Shown: positions 26,221 to 34,640, counted from the stretch's first letter. The stretch is 39,664 bases of DNA from Myxococcales bacterium (GCA_009692555.1 SHYY01000033.1:1-39664), one strand, 5' to 3'. Numbers and translations: made by a program. The notes: generated by a model from the sequence alone, not told the origin.

Positions 26221-26272
26221 TCCCCGAAGACCCAGGGGACGCTGTGGAGTCGCCTTCGGCGGGTCGTTGAGG
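26221..26272 (+). repeat. Dispersed two-hairpin repeat, copy 2
   Basis: The repeat starts on the base after the activator's stop codon. It has a first hairpin (TCCCC/GGGGA) and a second (CGCC/GGCG around TTC), ending GGGTCGTTGAGG. There is no T-tract, so it is not a classical terminator, although it lies between convergent genes. Confidence 0.8.
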
Positions 26273-26299
26273 CCCAGTGCTGCGACCGGGACGCGGGAG

Positions 26300-27052
26300 C
26301 TATCCCACCGGGCTGAAGCGGAGCACGCGACGGGCCGGCTCGACGGTGGCGTCGTCCTCGCGGGCCACCCACGGCTGCTCGTCGGGGCCATCGAGGGTGT
26401 CGCCGGAGCGGATCGGGGCGCCCTGCTGGACGAGGTAGAGGCCGAGGTTGCGCAGCCAGTCGACCACCGCCGTCGTGCCCGGGCCGTCGGCGGCGTAGCT
26501 CTCGAGATCGGGCAGGCCGAGCTGCTCCATGCCGAGCGTGTCGATGAACCAGCCGCTGGCGTCGGCGATCTGGAAGTGGCGAACGGTGATCCACAGATCG
26601 AGCGGCGGCACCGGCGCGTCCAGGGCGCGAAGGCGGGCGCTGGCGTGTGCCGCGTCCGTCAGGGCGCGCCCCGCCGGGTCAAAGAGCGCGAGGGCGCCCG
26701 GGAGCGTCAAGAGCGCCGCCGCCAGTCGGCTCACCGCGCGCAGACGGCGCAGTCCGGGCCCGAGCAGCGGCTCCCCGTCGACCGGCTCCTCGGTCTCGAT
26801 GCGCGCATGCGCAGCGTGGCGGCCCACCGTCGCTGCGGCGGCCTCCCAGGATGTGTGGGCCAGGGCGTCGGCGAGCAGCTCTGCGGCGACCGGGACTCCG
26901 TGAATCCCCACCTTGATGCGAAAGCCACCGACGGTGACCTCCAACGTCCCATCGGAGGCGTCGAATCCCCGGTCGAGCCCGAGCTCGCGCAACACCTGGC
27001 CCGCCACCTCCCCGCGGATGGGCTGCTCGAACAGCACGCACACACACTCCAT
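26300..27052 (-). CDS. DUF4261-like protein of unknown function
   Basis: The 250-residue cytoplasmic protein begins MECVCVLFEQPIRGEV. Its C-terminal half contains DLWITVRHFQ, a TLGMEQLGLPDLE segment and QQGAPIRSGDTLDGPD, the arrangement I associate with DUF4261. Members are common next to other unknown proteins and have no established activity. ATG 27052 is preferred because a TAGCGT box lies 8 nt upstream; the longer frame from 27079 would include the promoter. It is convergent with the second activator and divergent from yacG. Confidence 0.65.
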   Translation of the reverse strand: MECVCVLFEQPIRGEVAGQVLRELGLDRGFDASDGTLEVTVGGFRIKVGIHGVPVAAELLADALAHTSWEAAAATVGRHAAHARIETEEPVDGEPLLGPGLRRLRAVSRLAAALLTLPGALALFDPAGRALTDAAHASARLRALDAPVPPLDLWITVRHFQIADASGWFIDTLGMEQLGLPDLESYAADGPGTTAVVDWLRNLGLYLVQQGAPIRSGDTLDGPDEQPWVAREDDATVEPARRVLRFSPVG

Positions 27053-27060
27053 CGCGCGCG

Positions 27061-27066
27061 ACGCTA
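27061..27066 (-). promoter_or_regulatory. Leaderless-type -10 box (TAGCGT)
   Basis: On the minus strand TAGCGT is followed by eight alternating C and G bases and ATG 27052. Confidence 0.45.
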
Positions 27067-27115
27067 GCAGGCGGCCCATCTTGCGTCAATTCGCCCCTCG
27101 TGGCAGCTTCGCCGG

Positions 27116-27340
27116 ATGGACGCCCGCTGCCCCACCTGCCGCGCCAACGTGCCCGAGGCCGCTCCCCGCGGCACGGCGCTCGCTGTCGCTCGAAAGGAAC
27201 GCCAGGGCGCCGGGACGTTCCCGTTCTGCTGCGAACGCTGCCGTCTGCTCGACCTCGGGAGCTGGCTCGACGAGCGGTACCGCGTCGGCGGCTCGGCGGA
27301 AGAGGACACCCGCTCGCTGCCCTCCGACGACGAGAGCTAG
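27116..27340 (+). CDS. yacG: YacG-type zinc-finger DNA gyrase inhibitor with an in-frame repeat insertion
   Basis: The 74-residue protein has the YacG zinc finger: CPTC at residues 5-8 and FCCERCRLLDLGSW later, followed by an acidic tail. In E. coli YacG this small protein binds GyrB and blocks gyrase from DNA. Here the loop between the two Cys pairs is about 13 residues longer than in E. coli YacG, and the extra part, PRGTALAVARKERQ, is encoded by the 49-bp repeat at 27159-27207. Both Cys pairs remain, so the finger may still fold with an extended basic loop. The start is clear. No coaE neighbour, the usual partner, is present. Confidence 0.85.
   Translation: MDARCPTCRANVPEAAPRGTALAVARKERQGAGTFPFCCERCRLLDLGSWLDERYRVGGSAEEDTRSLPSDDES
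27159..27207 (+). repeat. 49-bp exact repeat, copy B (in frame within yacG)
   Basis: This copy is identical to the minus strand of 16916-16964. It begins CCGCTCCCCGCGGCACGG and ends AACGCCAGGG. It lies between the two zinc-binding Cys pairs of yacG and keeps the reading frame. Confidence 0.9.
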
Positions 27341-27341
27341 C

Positions 27342-28262
27342 TCACTCGACCTTGACCGCGAGCGACGCGGTGAGGTTGTTCGGAGCGGTGCAGGTGGCGG
27401 TGTAGGTCCCGGCGGCGCCCGCGAACTCCCAGGTCGAGGTGGCGCCTGCGCCGAGCGTGCCGCCCCCGCGGTGCGAGGGTGCGTTCAGGCCCGCGGGGCT
27501 CGACGACCAGGTGCACTCGGCGCCGATCACCGCCACCTGCCCGGCGCGGACGGTCGCCGACACCTTGCCTCGGGCGGTGCGCGCGAAGGTGATCGTCGCC
27601 GGCGACAGTTCGACGGAGGTGAGGCTGCCCGTGGCGACCGCGGTCACCGGGATCACGATGTGCGCGTCGATGCAGTCACCGGCGACGCCGCCCGCGCCAG
27701 GATCGGCGACGAACGAGATGCTGTCGCCGAACAGCAGCACGCCGTCCCCGGGCCGGATCGTCCCCGAGAGGGTGAACTTGACCGCGCCGGTGCCGACCAG
27801 GATGTCGTCGCCGTTCCGGGTGGTGGTGTGCAAGAGATGGCTGCTGCCGCCGAGCACCGTCGGGCCCATCGCGTTGCCCCAGCCTTTGTCGAAGGCGAGG
27901 GTCGTCGTGGGCTTCACGGTCACCGTCGCCCGGTCGATCTCCTTGCCCGTGCCGTCGAGGAGGATCAGGTCGGCCGCACCGGGCTGCGCGGTCGTGACGG
28001 TCACGTGGCCCGTGCCGCTGCGGGCGAATGTGGCAACCTCGGGGTTGCTCGTGCTCACCGACGTGAACTGCGGAATCCCCGAGGCGGGCGCCACGCTGAT
28101 CCCCGCGCGCGCGCCGCCCGCCGCGAGGTAGAGCGTCGCGAGGTCGCAGCCGAACAGGCAAACGTCGTAGGTGAACTGGGCATTGCGACGCTGCCCCTCG
28201 TTGGAGGTGAAGCAGGCGGCGAGGAGAAGGGCGAGGAGCGGGAGAAGCCTGGTCGAGAGCAT
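27342..28262 (-). CDS. Lipoprotein with bacterial Ig-like repeats
   Basis: The 306-residue product has a lipoprotein signal ending LLAAC. The mature part is beta-rich with Big-2-like features: GISVAPASGIPQFTSVSTSNPEVATFARSG is split across strands in the usual style, and PTTTLAFDKG and TWSSSPAGLNAPS resemble strands of Ig-like surface domains. Two Cys pairs (CLFGC, and distant ones in GDCID and AECTW) could form disulphides. No enzyme motif is seen, so a surface or cell-wall binding role is likely. The stop is 1 bp from that of yacG (convergent). It lies 10 bp downstream of the PilZ gene on the same strand, suggesting an operon. Confidence 0.75.
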   Translation of the reverse strand: MLSTRLLPLLALLLAACFTSNEGQRRNAQFTYDVCLFGCDLATLYLAAGGARAGISVAPASGIPQFTSVSTSNPEVATFARSGTGHVTVTTAQPGAADLILLDGTGKEIDRATVTVKPTTTLAFDKGWGNAMGPTVLGGSSHLLHTTTRNGDDILVGTGAVKFTLSGTIRPGDGVLLFGDSISFVADPGAGGVAGDCIDAHIVIPVTAVATGSLTSVELSPATITFARTARGKVSATVRAGQVAVIGAECTWSSSPAGLNAPSHRGGGTLGAGATSTWEFAGAAGTYTATCTAPNNLTASLAVKVE

Positions 28263-28272
28263 CAGCGGGGCC

Positions 28273-28659
28273 CTAGCAGTCGCCCGGGTTCTTCTCGTCA
28301 TCGAGATACGCGAACGTCCGCACCAGGTGCAGGAGCAGGTCGCGCTGCTCCTCGCTGAGGTCGACGAACTGGATGCCCATCCCCGGGTTGCGGTGCTCGG
28401 GATCGCCGGGACGGTGGGGGTTGATCCAGATGACCTCGCCCTCGAACTCGAGCGCCTCCTCGCCGCCCGGCGGGGTGAAACGGAGGAGCAGCCGCGTGCC
28501 CGGCTCCTCGGGCGCGATCGTCCGCACGAAGATCCCCATCGCGCTGATGTCGGTGATGTAGGCGAAGAGGAAGGTCTCGTCGGCGCGGTAGTCGACCTCG
28601 AGGCTGACCTCGACGCGCTCGTGCTCGCGCCGCTCACGACCGGGCCGGGTGCTGTCCAT
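28273..28659 (-). CDS. Single-domain PilZ protein (myxobacterial TIGR02266 type)
   Basis: The 128-residue protein has a PilZ domain: RREHERVEVSLEVDY at the start, FAYITDISAMGIFVRT in the middle, LLLRFTPPGGEEALEFEGEV, and GMGIQFVDLSEEQRDLL near the end. PilZ domains of the canonical class bind cyclic di-GMP through RxxxR and D/NxSxxG. Here DISAMG has Met where the canonical motif varies and the N-terminal Arg spacing is approximate, so binding is plausible but unproven. The TIGR02266 subtype is characteristic of Myxococcales. ATG 28659 starts the conserved domain; ATG 28722 would add 21 residues. Confidence 0.85.
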   Translation of the reverse strand: MDSTRPGRERREHERVEVSLEVDYRADETFLFAYITDISAMGIFVRTIAPEEPGTRLLLRFTPPGGEEALEFEGEVIWINPHRPGDPEHRNPGMGIQFVDLSEEQRDLLLHLVRTFAYLDDEKNPGDC

Positions 28660-28769
28660 CTCAGGCAGCTCGCTCAAACGTCGATCGCAAAGCCCCGTCA
28701 CTCCACGCTCTTGGGCCCGCATAGCAAGCGGCGCCCGGGAGCGCAAGCAAATAAAACGTACTCACGCGG

Positions 28770-31001
28770 CTACTTGACCTGGACCGAGCCGACGATGACG
28801 CGATTCTCGCCGTCGTGGTTGCCGGTGACCACCTTGAGCCGTTGATCACCCGCCCAGAACCCGGTGTAGATCTTGTAGTTGCCGGAGGGGGCGGTGGCGC
28901 GGTCGGGCTCCATCTCGTGCTCGTCGATGATGTAGAAGCCGGGGACCCAGTAGTTGGTCGGGAAGCGCCCGTCGAGCGGCACATGATCGCCGTTGAAGCG
29001 CGTGCCCGAGCCGTCGAAGTGGACGAAGACCTTGTAGGCGCCGCCGACGGCAGCGTTGACCTTGTAATAGAAGGTGACCTTGAACTTGCCGCCGCGGGTG
29101 AGCTGGGGCGGGAGATCGTAGCCGACCAGCTCCACCTTGCCCTCGAAGTCGGCGTGGATCGCGTACTGCGGCGGCCGCGGGAGATCGCGGACGATGTTGC
29201 GCTTGAGGGCGTTCTTGTCCTGCTCGTTCGCGCCGAGGCGGTTCGAGACCAGCAGGAAGTGCGCGTTCGAATCGTCGACGACGTAGTAGAGGGGCTTGGC
29301 TTCGCCGCCGGAGGGCTGCGACTTGGCGTGCTGATCGATCGGCGCGAGCTCGTCGGCGCCGACGATGCAGAAGACGCGCGACGACTTGGCGAGGAAATCG
29401 AACAGCTGGGGCAGCGCGCCGACCTCGGTCACCTTGCCGCTGTTGTAGTAATTGGCGCCATGGCCGGGGACGCGGTACTGACACAGCTCACCGTCGGCGC
29501 CACCGAGCGACTTGTAGGCCGAGAAGAGGTTCTTGTAGGAGAGGTGCTTCGACACATCGGGGGTGATCCAGAAGGTCGAGACCACCGCCGCCACCAGCGC
29601 CGCGCCCATCGACAGCCAGAGCAGCGAAGCCCGCCCGAGCAGCCCCGCGCGCGGGCGGGCCGCGAGGCCGGCGGCGGCCAACCCTCCCCATACGAGCCCG
29701 AGGCCGAGCAGCACGTAGGGCGTGATCGTCAGCGGCGAAGGCCACTTGATCGCCTCGACGACGTGCGCGCCGGCCCACTTCTCGGGCATCAGGAAGAAGT
29801 CGTGGGCGAGCACCGCCGCCCCCAGGAACACCCCGAGCGCCGCGAAGGGCATGCGCGCGGGCTCATCGAGCATCTCGTCGAGGAACCAGCCGGCCAAGAG
29901 CGCCAGCGCGCCGATTCCGGCGAACGCCACATCGGCCACCGAGGCCGCCTGAAGGGTCGCGCCGAGGTAGCTCATCACCAGCCAGGCGAGCAGCAGGACG
30001 CGCGCGAACCGCTCCCGGGCGAAGTCGTTGCCCGGAGCCGGTCCGTCGGTGGGCGCAGGGCGCTCCTCGACCGCGACGGCGCGCGCGAAGGCGAAGGGCA
30101 GGAGCACCGCCCACGGAAAGATCCCGAAGCCGATGTCCTTGAGGACCGACACGAGATCGACCTGGTGCGACGAAAGACGCGCTGTCCCGGCGAGGATCGC
30201 CGAGTACTCCGCGGGGTGACCGGGCGACGACAGCCCACGGTTCCAGGCCCAGATCACGACGCCCCAGGCGGTCGCCGCGGCGACCAGGGAGGCCGCCGAC
30301 GCGCCGGCGGCACCGCCCGCGGCGAGCAGCGCCACCGCGAGCGCCGTCAGCGGCACCGCGACGCCGATCATCAGTCCGGACGCGAAGAAGCCGAGGAGGA
30401 GGCCGAGCAGCCCGACCATCAGATCGATCGCCCGACCTGCCTTCCCCGCGCCCGGCTTCGGCCACGCCGCCGTGGCCAGTCCACCGACGGCGAGGATCAT
30501 CGCCAGCACCGACAGGACGTTGGTCGTCAGCTGCCGCGCGCCGAGGAAGAAGGCCGGCGCTGTGCAGAGCGCGAGGGTCCCGAGCAGCGCCGCGCGACGC
30601 CGGAGGAGCCCCTCACCGACGTAGAAGCAGGCGAGCAGCGCGAGAATGGCGGTGAGCGCGATCGGCAGCCGCCCCCCGAACTCCCCGATGCCGAACGCCT
30701 TGAAGCCTGCCACCACCAGCCACTGCGGGCGCGCCGACGCCGCCTTTGGGGTGAGCGCGGGTGCCGCCGCGACCTCCTTGGCGAGGTCGGCGATCTTGAC
30801 CTCGTGCGGATCCCACAGGCCGAACGAGCCAAGCATCGGCAGGAACAAGCAGAGGCCGAGCGCCGCGATCACGAGCGGCGCCGTCCACTTTCCGGTCGGC
30901 CACGACGACTCCGCTGATGCGGGAGAGAAAGCTGGATTCCCCGAAGACCCAGGGGACGCTGTGGTGCCGCCTTCGGCGGGAGGATGAGGCTCTGTCTCCA
31001 T
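28770..31001 (-). CDS. GT39/ArnT-like integral membrane glycosyltransferase
   Basis: The 743-residue protein has an N-terminal region of about 35 hydrophilic residues. A membrane domain of some ten helices follows, and then a soluble C-terminal domain of about 270 residues (NFSYK-type strands such as YKVFVHFDG and NYKIYTGFW). Just after the first helix, GLWDPHEVKIADLAKEV holds the acidic residues that in GT39/ArnT enzymes bind the lipid-linked donor. It should transfer a sugar from a polyprenyl-phosphate carrier to an envelope acceptor. ATG 31001 is used. The first 20 or so residues (PPAEGGTTASPGSSG) are translated from the antisense strand of a dispersed repeat (30938-30989), so this N-terminus is either repeat-derived or the true start lies downstream (for example GTG 30872). 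Confidence 0.78.
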   Translation of the reverse strand: METEPHPPAEGGTTASPGSSGNPAFSPASAESSWPTGKWTAPLVIAALGLCLFLPMLGSFGLWDPHEVKIADLAKEVAAAPALTPKAASARPQWLVVAGFKAFGIGEFGGRLPIALTAILALLACFYVGEGLLRRRAALLGTLALCTAPAFFLGARQLTTNVLSVLAMILAVGGLATAAWPKPGAGKAGRAIDLMVGLLGLLLGFFASGLMIGVAVPLTALAVALLAAGGAAGASAASLVAAATAWGVVIWAWNRGLSSPGHPAEYSAILAGTARLSSHQVDLVSVLKDIGFGIFPWAVLLPFAFARAVAVEERPAPTDGPAPGNDFARERFARVLLLAWLVMSYLGATLQAASVADVAFAGIGALALLAGWFLDEMLDEPARMPFAALGVFLGAAVLAHDFFLMPEKWAGAHVVEAIKWPSPLTITPYVLLGLGLVWGGLAAAGLAARPRAGLLGRASLLWLSMGAALVAAVVSTFWITPDVSKHLSYKNLFSAYKSLGGADGELCQYRVPGHGANYYNSGKVTEVGALPQLFDFLAKSSRVFCIVGADELAPIDQHAKSQPSGGEAKPLYYVVDDSNAHFLLVSNRLGANEQDKNALKRNIVRDLPRPPQYAIHADFEGKVELVGYDLPPQLTRGGKFKVTFYYKVNAAVGGAYKVFVHFDGSGTRFNGDHVPLDGRFPTNYWVPGFYIIDEHEMEPDRATAPSGNYKIYTGFWAGDQRLKVVTGNHDGENRVIVGSVQVK
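30938..30989 (+). repeat. Dispersed two-hairpin repeat, copy 3
   Basis: TCCCCGAAGACCCAGGGGAC and then GCTGTGGTGCCGCCTTCGG closely match copy 2. It overlaps the 5' end of the glycosyltransferase gene in antisense. Confidence 0.85.
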
Positions 31002-31089
31002 CGATCGATCGACTCCCAAGCTTAAAGAATGGGCCTTCGCAAGGCCTCAGGACACGCAGATGTACCCGCCGCCGCGCTGCTTTGCAAGA

Positions 31090-32070
31090 TCACCGAGAGA
31101 GGGAGCGCACGATGCACGACTGCCCGGGTGCGAGCGGCACCACGCGGTCGGTCATCCCACGCTCGCGGGCCAGCTCGGCGAGCCATTCGGCGGGCTCGTC
31201 GATCGGCTCATACCCGAGGGGAAAGTCGCCGTGGTGGATCGGCACGAGGTACTTCGCACCGAGGTCCTCGAAGGCGTAGAGGGCGTCGAGCGGCGAGAGG
31301 TGGTTCCTGCGCAGCGTGTTCGGTCGGTAGCTCGAGATCGGCAGGATCGCGACCTCGGGGTGAAAGCGCGCCCCGATCTCGCAAAAGCCGTCGAAGTAGC
31401 CGGTGTCGCCGGCCACGTACACGGTCGGTCCCTCGCCGCGCACCACGTAGCCGAGGGCGTGCCGGATCCCGTGCCGGGCAGCGACAGCCGTGACCTCGAT
31501 CTTCCTGGTCGGCCCCTGGAGTTGCCCGCCCACATCGAGCTCCACCACCCGCGCGAAGCCCTTGCCGACGCGCCGCGCCCCGCCCGGCGGAACGACGACA
31601 GTCGCCGCGCGCGGAAACCGCCGCAGCGACGGGGGATCGAGGTGATCGACGTGCTCGTGGGTGATCAAGATCAGATCGGTGGAGTCGAGCGCCCCGGGTG
31701 GGATCGCCGGGTCGCGGGCGCGCCGCAGCGTGTACAGCCAGCGGCCGAAGAACGGGTCGGTGACCACCTGCCCGCCGACGTAGCGGAGCATCACCGTGGC
31801 GTGGCCGATCCACGTGATCGCGCACTCGCCGCGGGTCGGCACCGGGAGGGGCGCAAGGCGCGAGGTACGGGTCCGCGAGAACAGCGCGCGGGCCCAGGTG
31901 CCGATGAAGCTCGACGCGGGGCCGCTGTGATGCCGGTGCGCCTCCTCCAGCTCACGCGCCCGCGCCGCGAAGGCTGCCTCACTCGGCGGAGGGGGATCGG
32001 CCACGCGGCGAGGATGCGACGATTTGCGGGCAGGCGCCAATTCCCGGGGCTGATCGACGACGCGGTACAC
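31090..32070 (-). CDS. MBL-fold metallohydrolase (NAPE-PLD/UlaG-like)
   Basis: The 326-residue protein has the metallo-beta-lactamase-fold motifs: THEHVDHLD (HxHxDH), a GDTGYFDGF Asp, and PIHHGDF near the C-terminus. It lacks the loops of true beta-lactamases and resembles the branch that includes NAPE-hydrolysing phospholipase D and lactonases such as UlaG. An N-terminal region of about 80 residues precedes the domain. No signal peptide is apparent. The likely reaction is hydrolysis of a phosphodiester or lactone; the substrate is unknown. GTG 32070 is used; GTG 32007 would begin closer to the conserved domain. It lies immediately downstream of repeat copy 4. Confidence 0.85.
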   Translation of the reverse strand: MYRVVDQPRELAPARKSSHPRRVADPPPPSEAAFAARARELEEAHRHHSGPASSFIGTWARALFSRTRTSRLAPLPVPTRGECAITWIGHATVMLRYVGGQVVTDPFFGRWLYTLRRARDPAIPPGALDSTDLILITHEHVDHLDPPSLRRFPRAATVVVPPGGARRVGKGFARVVELDVGGQLQGPTRKIEVTAVAARHGIRHALGYVVRGEGPTVYVAGDTGYFDGFCEIGARFHPEVAILPISSYRPNTLRRNHLSPLDALYAFEDLGAKYLVPIHHGDFPLGYEPIDEPAEWLAELARERGMTDRVVPLAPGQSCIVRSLSR

Positions 32071-32081
32071 CCTTTAGCTAA

Positions 32082-32131
32082 CCTAACCGACCCGCCGAAG
32101 GCGGCTCCACTGCGTCCCCTGGGCCCGGGGA
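32082..32131 (-). repeat. Dispersed two-hairpin repeat, copy 4 (inverted)
   Basis: On the minus strand the copy reads TCCCCGGGCCCAGGGGAC and then GCCGCCTTCGGCGGGTCGG. It differs from copy 2 at a few bases, including a compensating change in the first loop. It sits 12 bp upstream of the MBL gene's GTG. Confidence 0.8.
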
Positions 32132-32145
32132 CTGAGCCTCCGAGA

Positions 32146-32498
32146 CCAGCCCACTCCTCGGCAGCAACCGCCTCGGGGTGACTCGGGGTGTGGCGGAGCG
32201 GGGCGTCTGTAGGCGCTTGCGCCGCCGCGGCGCGATGCCAGCCGAAAGCCGAGTGACGACGTGCCAGGCCCCCTGGACTGACAGCGGGGGGAATCCCCCG
32301 GGCCGGTACGGCCGCCGGCGAAACGGCGCGTCCCCGTGGAGCCATACCCCGAGGCGCCCCGAGGCGGTCCGGCCACGCGCGCGCCGCACCGTCCGCCGGA
32401 GTCTCGCCGCGCGCCCCGGCCGCCGATTCTCAAGGCGGAGTCATGGCGCGACCCGAAGCGCGACCCGTGCGCTTCCCCCCGCCGCCGGGCCGATCTGA
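32146..32498. other. Gene-free gap with several hairpins and a tandem repeat
   Basis: This 350-bp stretch has no convincing gene. It holds a tandem CTCGGGGTG (32172-32180, 32182-32190), a perfect GGCGC-TT-GCGCC hairpin (32212-32223), GGGGG-AAT-CCCCC (32287-32299), and GGCC pairs at 32301-32313. The stems suggest a small structured RNA or a regulatory leader, but the likely promoter of the next gene lies downstream of it. Confidence 0.4.
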
Positions 32499-32530
32499 TA
32501 TCATCCGGGGCGCTCGCTCTCCCGAGGTGG
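32499..32530 (+). promoter_or_regulatory. -10 box (TATCAT) and Shine-Dalgarno for the lipoprotein array
   Basis: TATCAT at 32499-32504 predicts a start near 32511 and a 23-nt leader. GAGGTGG (32524-32530) stands 4 nt before ATG 32535. Unlike many genes here, this operon start uses a leader. Confidence 0.55.
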
Positions 32531-32534
32531 CCGC

Positions 32535-34640
32535 ATGAAGCTCCGTTCTGCCTACTGTTTCCTCGCCTGGCTGGGGCTTTCAGCAGCCGGCTGCAGTCCG
32601 CAGAGCAGCGGTGCCACCGTCGATTTCGGCCATCCGAGCGACCTCTCCTCCGGCCCCGCCGACGCGCCATCGCAAGACACCGATCTCGCGGGCGTCGACC
32701 TGACCACGCCGCCGGTGCAGAGTGCGTGCGGCGATCCCGATCCGGGCTGCATGACCCGCCCGATCGGCCCGCCGCAGCACCCGTTCCCGCTGCAGTCCGA
32801 TCCCCAGCCCGACCCCAACCAGACCGACAACGGCCTCGACCGCGACGGGAACGGCTGGCTCGGCCTCTCCTCCACCCACTCGAACTTCGACTTCCTCTGG
32901 CTGGCCAACTACGCCGACTGGAGCAGCGGCACCGTCTCCAAGATCAACTCCAAGAAGGTGCAGGAAGTGGCGCGCTACTTCACCGTCACCTGCTTCAGCC
33001 AGCCCGGCGGGAGCCGCGCCGCGTGCGACGGCACCAACGGCTGCTGCTCGCGCGACGACAACGGCGGCTTCGTCAATCGCGGCAACAACAAGCCGAGCGG
33101 CCCGCACCAGGCGGTGCAGGCCAAGGACAATCACCCCTCGCGCACCGCGGTCGACTTCAATGGCGACGTGTGGGTGGCCAACCGCGCGTTCGGCGGCCAG
33201 TCGTCGGTGACCAAGATCGCCAACGACATGAGCGAGTGCACCGATCGCAACGGCACGCCCGGGATCCAGACCTCCAGCGACGTCAACGGCGACGGGGTGA
33301 TCGACAGCGACTGCAACCAGGACGGCGTCCCCGACGACCTCGCCAACGTGCAGAAGGCGCCCTGCAAGAACGGCAAGGCCCAGGAGTTCTTCGGCCTCGA
33401 CGACGAGTGCGTCCTCTTTACCACCAACACCGGCACCGGCAACAAGGTGGGGCGACCGCTCGCCCTCGGGCGCGGCGCGGTGGACTTCGGCCCGTCGGAC
33501 GCCTGGGCCGGGAGCTACAGCGACGGTCAGTTCTTCCGCATCGACGGCCTCTCGGGACAGACCAAGGCGAGCGCCAAGGTCAACGGCAGCCCCTACGGCG
33601 CCACCGTCGACGCCAACGGCATCCTGTGGGCCCCGAACCTCGGCGGCGGCCTGAACTATTTCGATACCGCCAAACCGGCCATGGCCGGCACCGCGCGCAA
33701 CCCGGTCGGATTCGGCCTCGGCGGCTACGGCGTGACCATGGACCGCGACAACAACGTCTGGATCGCCGGCTACGGCGGCGGAAACGCATTCCGCTACACC
33801 CCCGATCGCTCGAACGGCTTCGCCAAGCTCGGCAGCGGCTACTGGACGGTGGTGAACAACCCCGGCGGCGGCGCCGGCGCGTCGGGGGCCGGGCGCGGTA
33901 TCGCGGCCGATTCCCGCACCATGCAATCCTACTTCGTCTGGATGGCGCGCGACGGCGGCTGGGTTTCGCGGATCGACGCATCGGGGATCGCGCTCCCGAA
34001 CGGCGCCGACAAGCAGGTCGACGGCGCCGGAATGCCGGCGATGCAGGTGGCGGGCGGGAGCACCATCGGCGCGGGCGTCGACACCGACCAGAACATCTGG
34101 GGCGTCAGCCTCAGCGGATCGGTCGCGACGCGGATCAAGGTCGATCAGAACGGCGCGATGACCAAGCCCGACATCGCGGGCGGCCAGCCCGGGATGAGCT
34201 GCCCGGTGGGCGCGGGCGATCGCTGCGCGCTCAAGTTCCAGTCAAACCCCGACCCGCAGCCCTACACCTACTCCGATTTCACCGGATTCGGCCTGCGCAA
34301 CTTCACGAATCCCAAGGGCTTTTACGCCTGGGCCCAGAAGGGGTGCAATCAGGGCGACACCAAATGGGTGAAGGTCAACTGGAATGCCGAGGTCCCGCCC
34401 GGCACCAAGCTCACCCTGCGCGCCCGCTCCGGCAATACCCCCATCCCCGACAACACCTGGGGCGCCTGGAGCAGCGAGTTCACCGCCTCGCCGGCCGATC
34501 TCAAAGGCAATCCGCCGCTCCTCCCCAACCCCGCGCCCTACCTCCAGATCCAGTTCGACCTCTCGACCCAGGACAAGACCACCACCCCGAAGCTGAAGGG
34601 CTTCGAGATCGTGTTCCTCTGCGCCAACGGGATCGGCTGA
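32535..34640 (+). CDS. Beta-propeller lipoprotein, paralog 1 of 3
   Basis: The 701-residue protein has a lipoprotein signal ending SAAGC and an Asp-Leu-rich linker (DLSSGPADAP, DLAGVDL). The body starts with SDPQPDPNQTDNG and NGWLGLSSTHSNFDFLW, then a Cys cluster (VTCFS, ACDG, GCCSRDD at about 153-178) and a thrombospondin-3-like calcium loop (DVNGDGVIDSDC) near 250. Five or six blade-like repeats with DxNGxxWV, YGVTMDRDNNVWIAG and GVDTDQNIWG signatures follow, as in NHL or Vgb-like propellers. The C-terminus is a conserved beta domain (TYSDFTGFGLRNFTNPKG). It is a surface-exposed propeller, ligand unknown. It overlaps the next gene (TGATG). Confidence 0.85.
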   Translation: MKLRSAYCFLAWLGLSAAGCSPQSSGATVDFGHPSDLSSGPADAPSQDTDLAGVDLTTPPVQSACGDPDPGCMTRPIGPPQHPFPLQSDPQPDPNQTDNGLDRDGNGWLGLSSTHSNFDFLWLANYADWSSGTVSKINSKKVQEVARYFTVTCFSQPGGSRAACDGTNGCCSRDDNGGFVNRGNNKPSGPHQAVQAKDNHPSRTAVDFNGDVWVANRAFGGQSSVTKIANDMSECTDRNGTPGIQTSSDVNGDGVIDSDCNQDGVPDDLANVQKAPCKNGKAQEFFGLDDECVLFTTNTGTGNKVGRPLALGRGAVDFGPSDAWAGSYSDGQFFRIDGLSGQTKASAKVNGSPYGATVDANGILWAPNLGGGLNYFDTAKPAMAGTARNPVGFGLGGYGVTMDRDNNVWIAGYGGGNAFRYTPDRSNGFAKLGSGYWTVVNNPGGGAGASGAGRGIAADSRTMQSYFVWMARDGGWVSRIDASGIALPNGADKQVDGAGMPAMQVAGGSTIGAGVDTDQNIWGVSLSGSVATRIKVDQNGAMTKPDIAGGQPGMSCPVGAGDRCALKFQSNPDPQPYTYSDFTGFGLRNFTNPKGFYAWAQKGCNQGDTKWVKVNWNAEVPPGTKLTLRARSGNTPIPDNTWGAWSSEFTASPADLKGNPPLLPNPAPYLQIQFDLSTQDKTTTPKLKGFEIVFLCANGIG

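Noticed and set aside
26221-26272. Intrinsic terminator after the second sigma-54 activator
   Set aside because: The hairpins belong to the dispersed repeat and are not followed by a T-tract.
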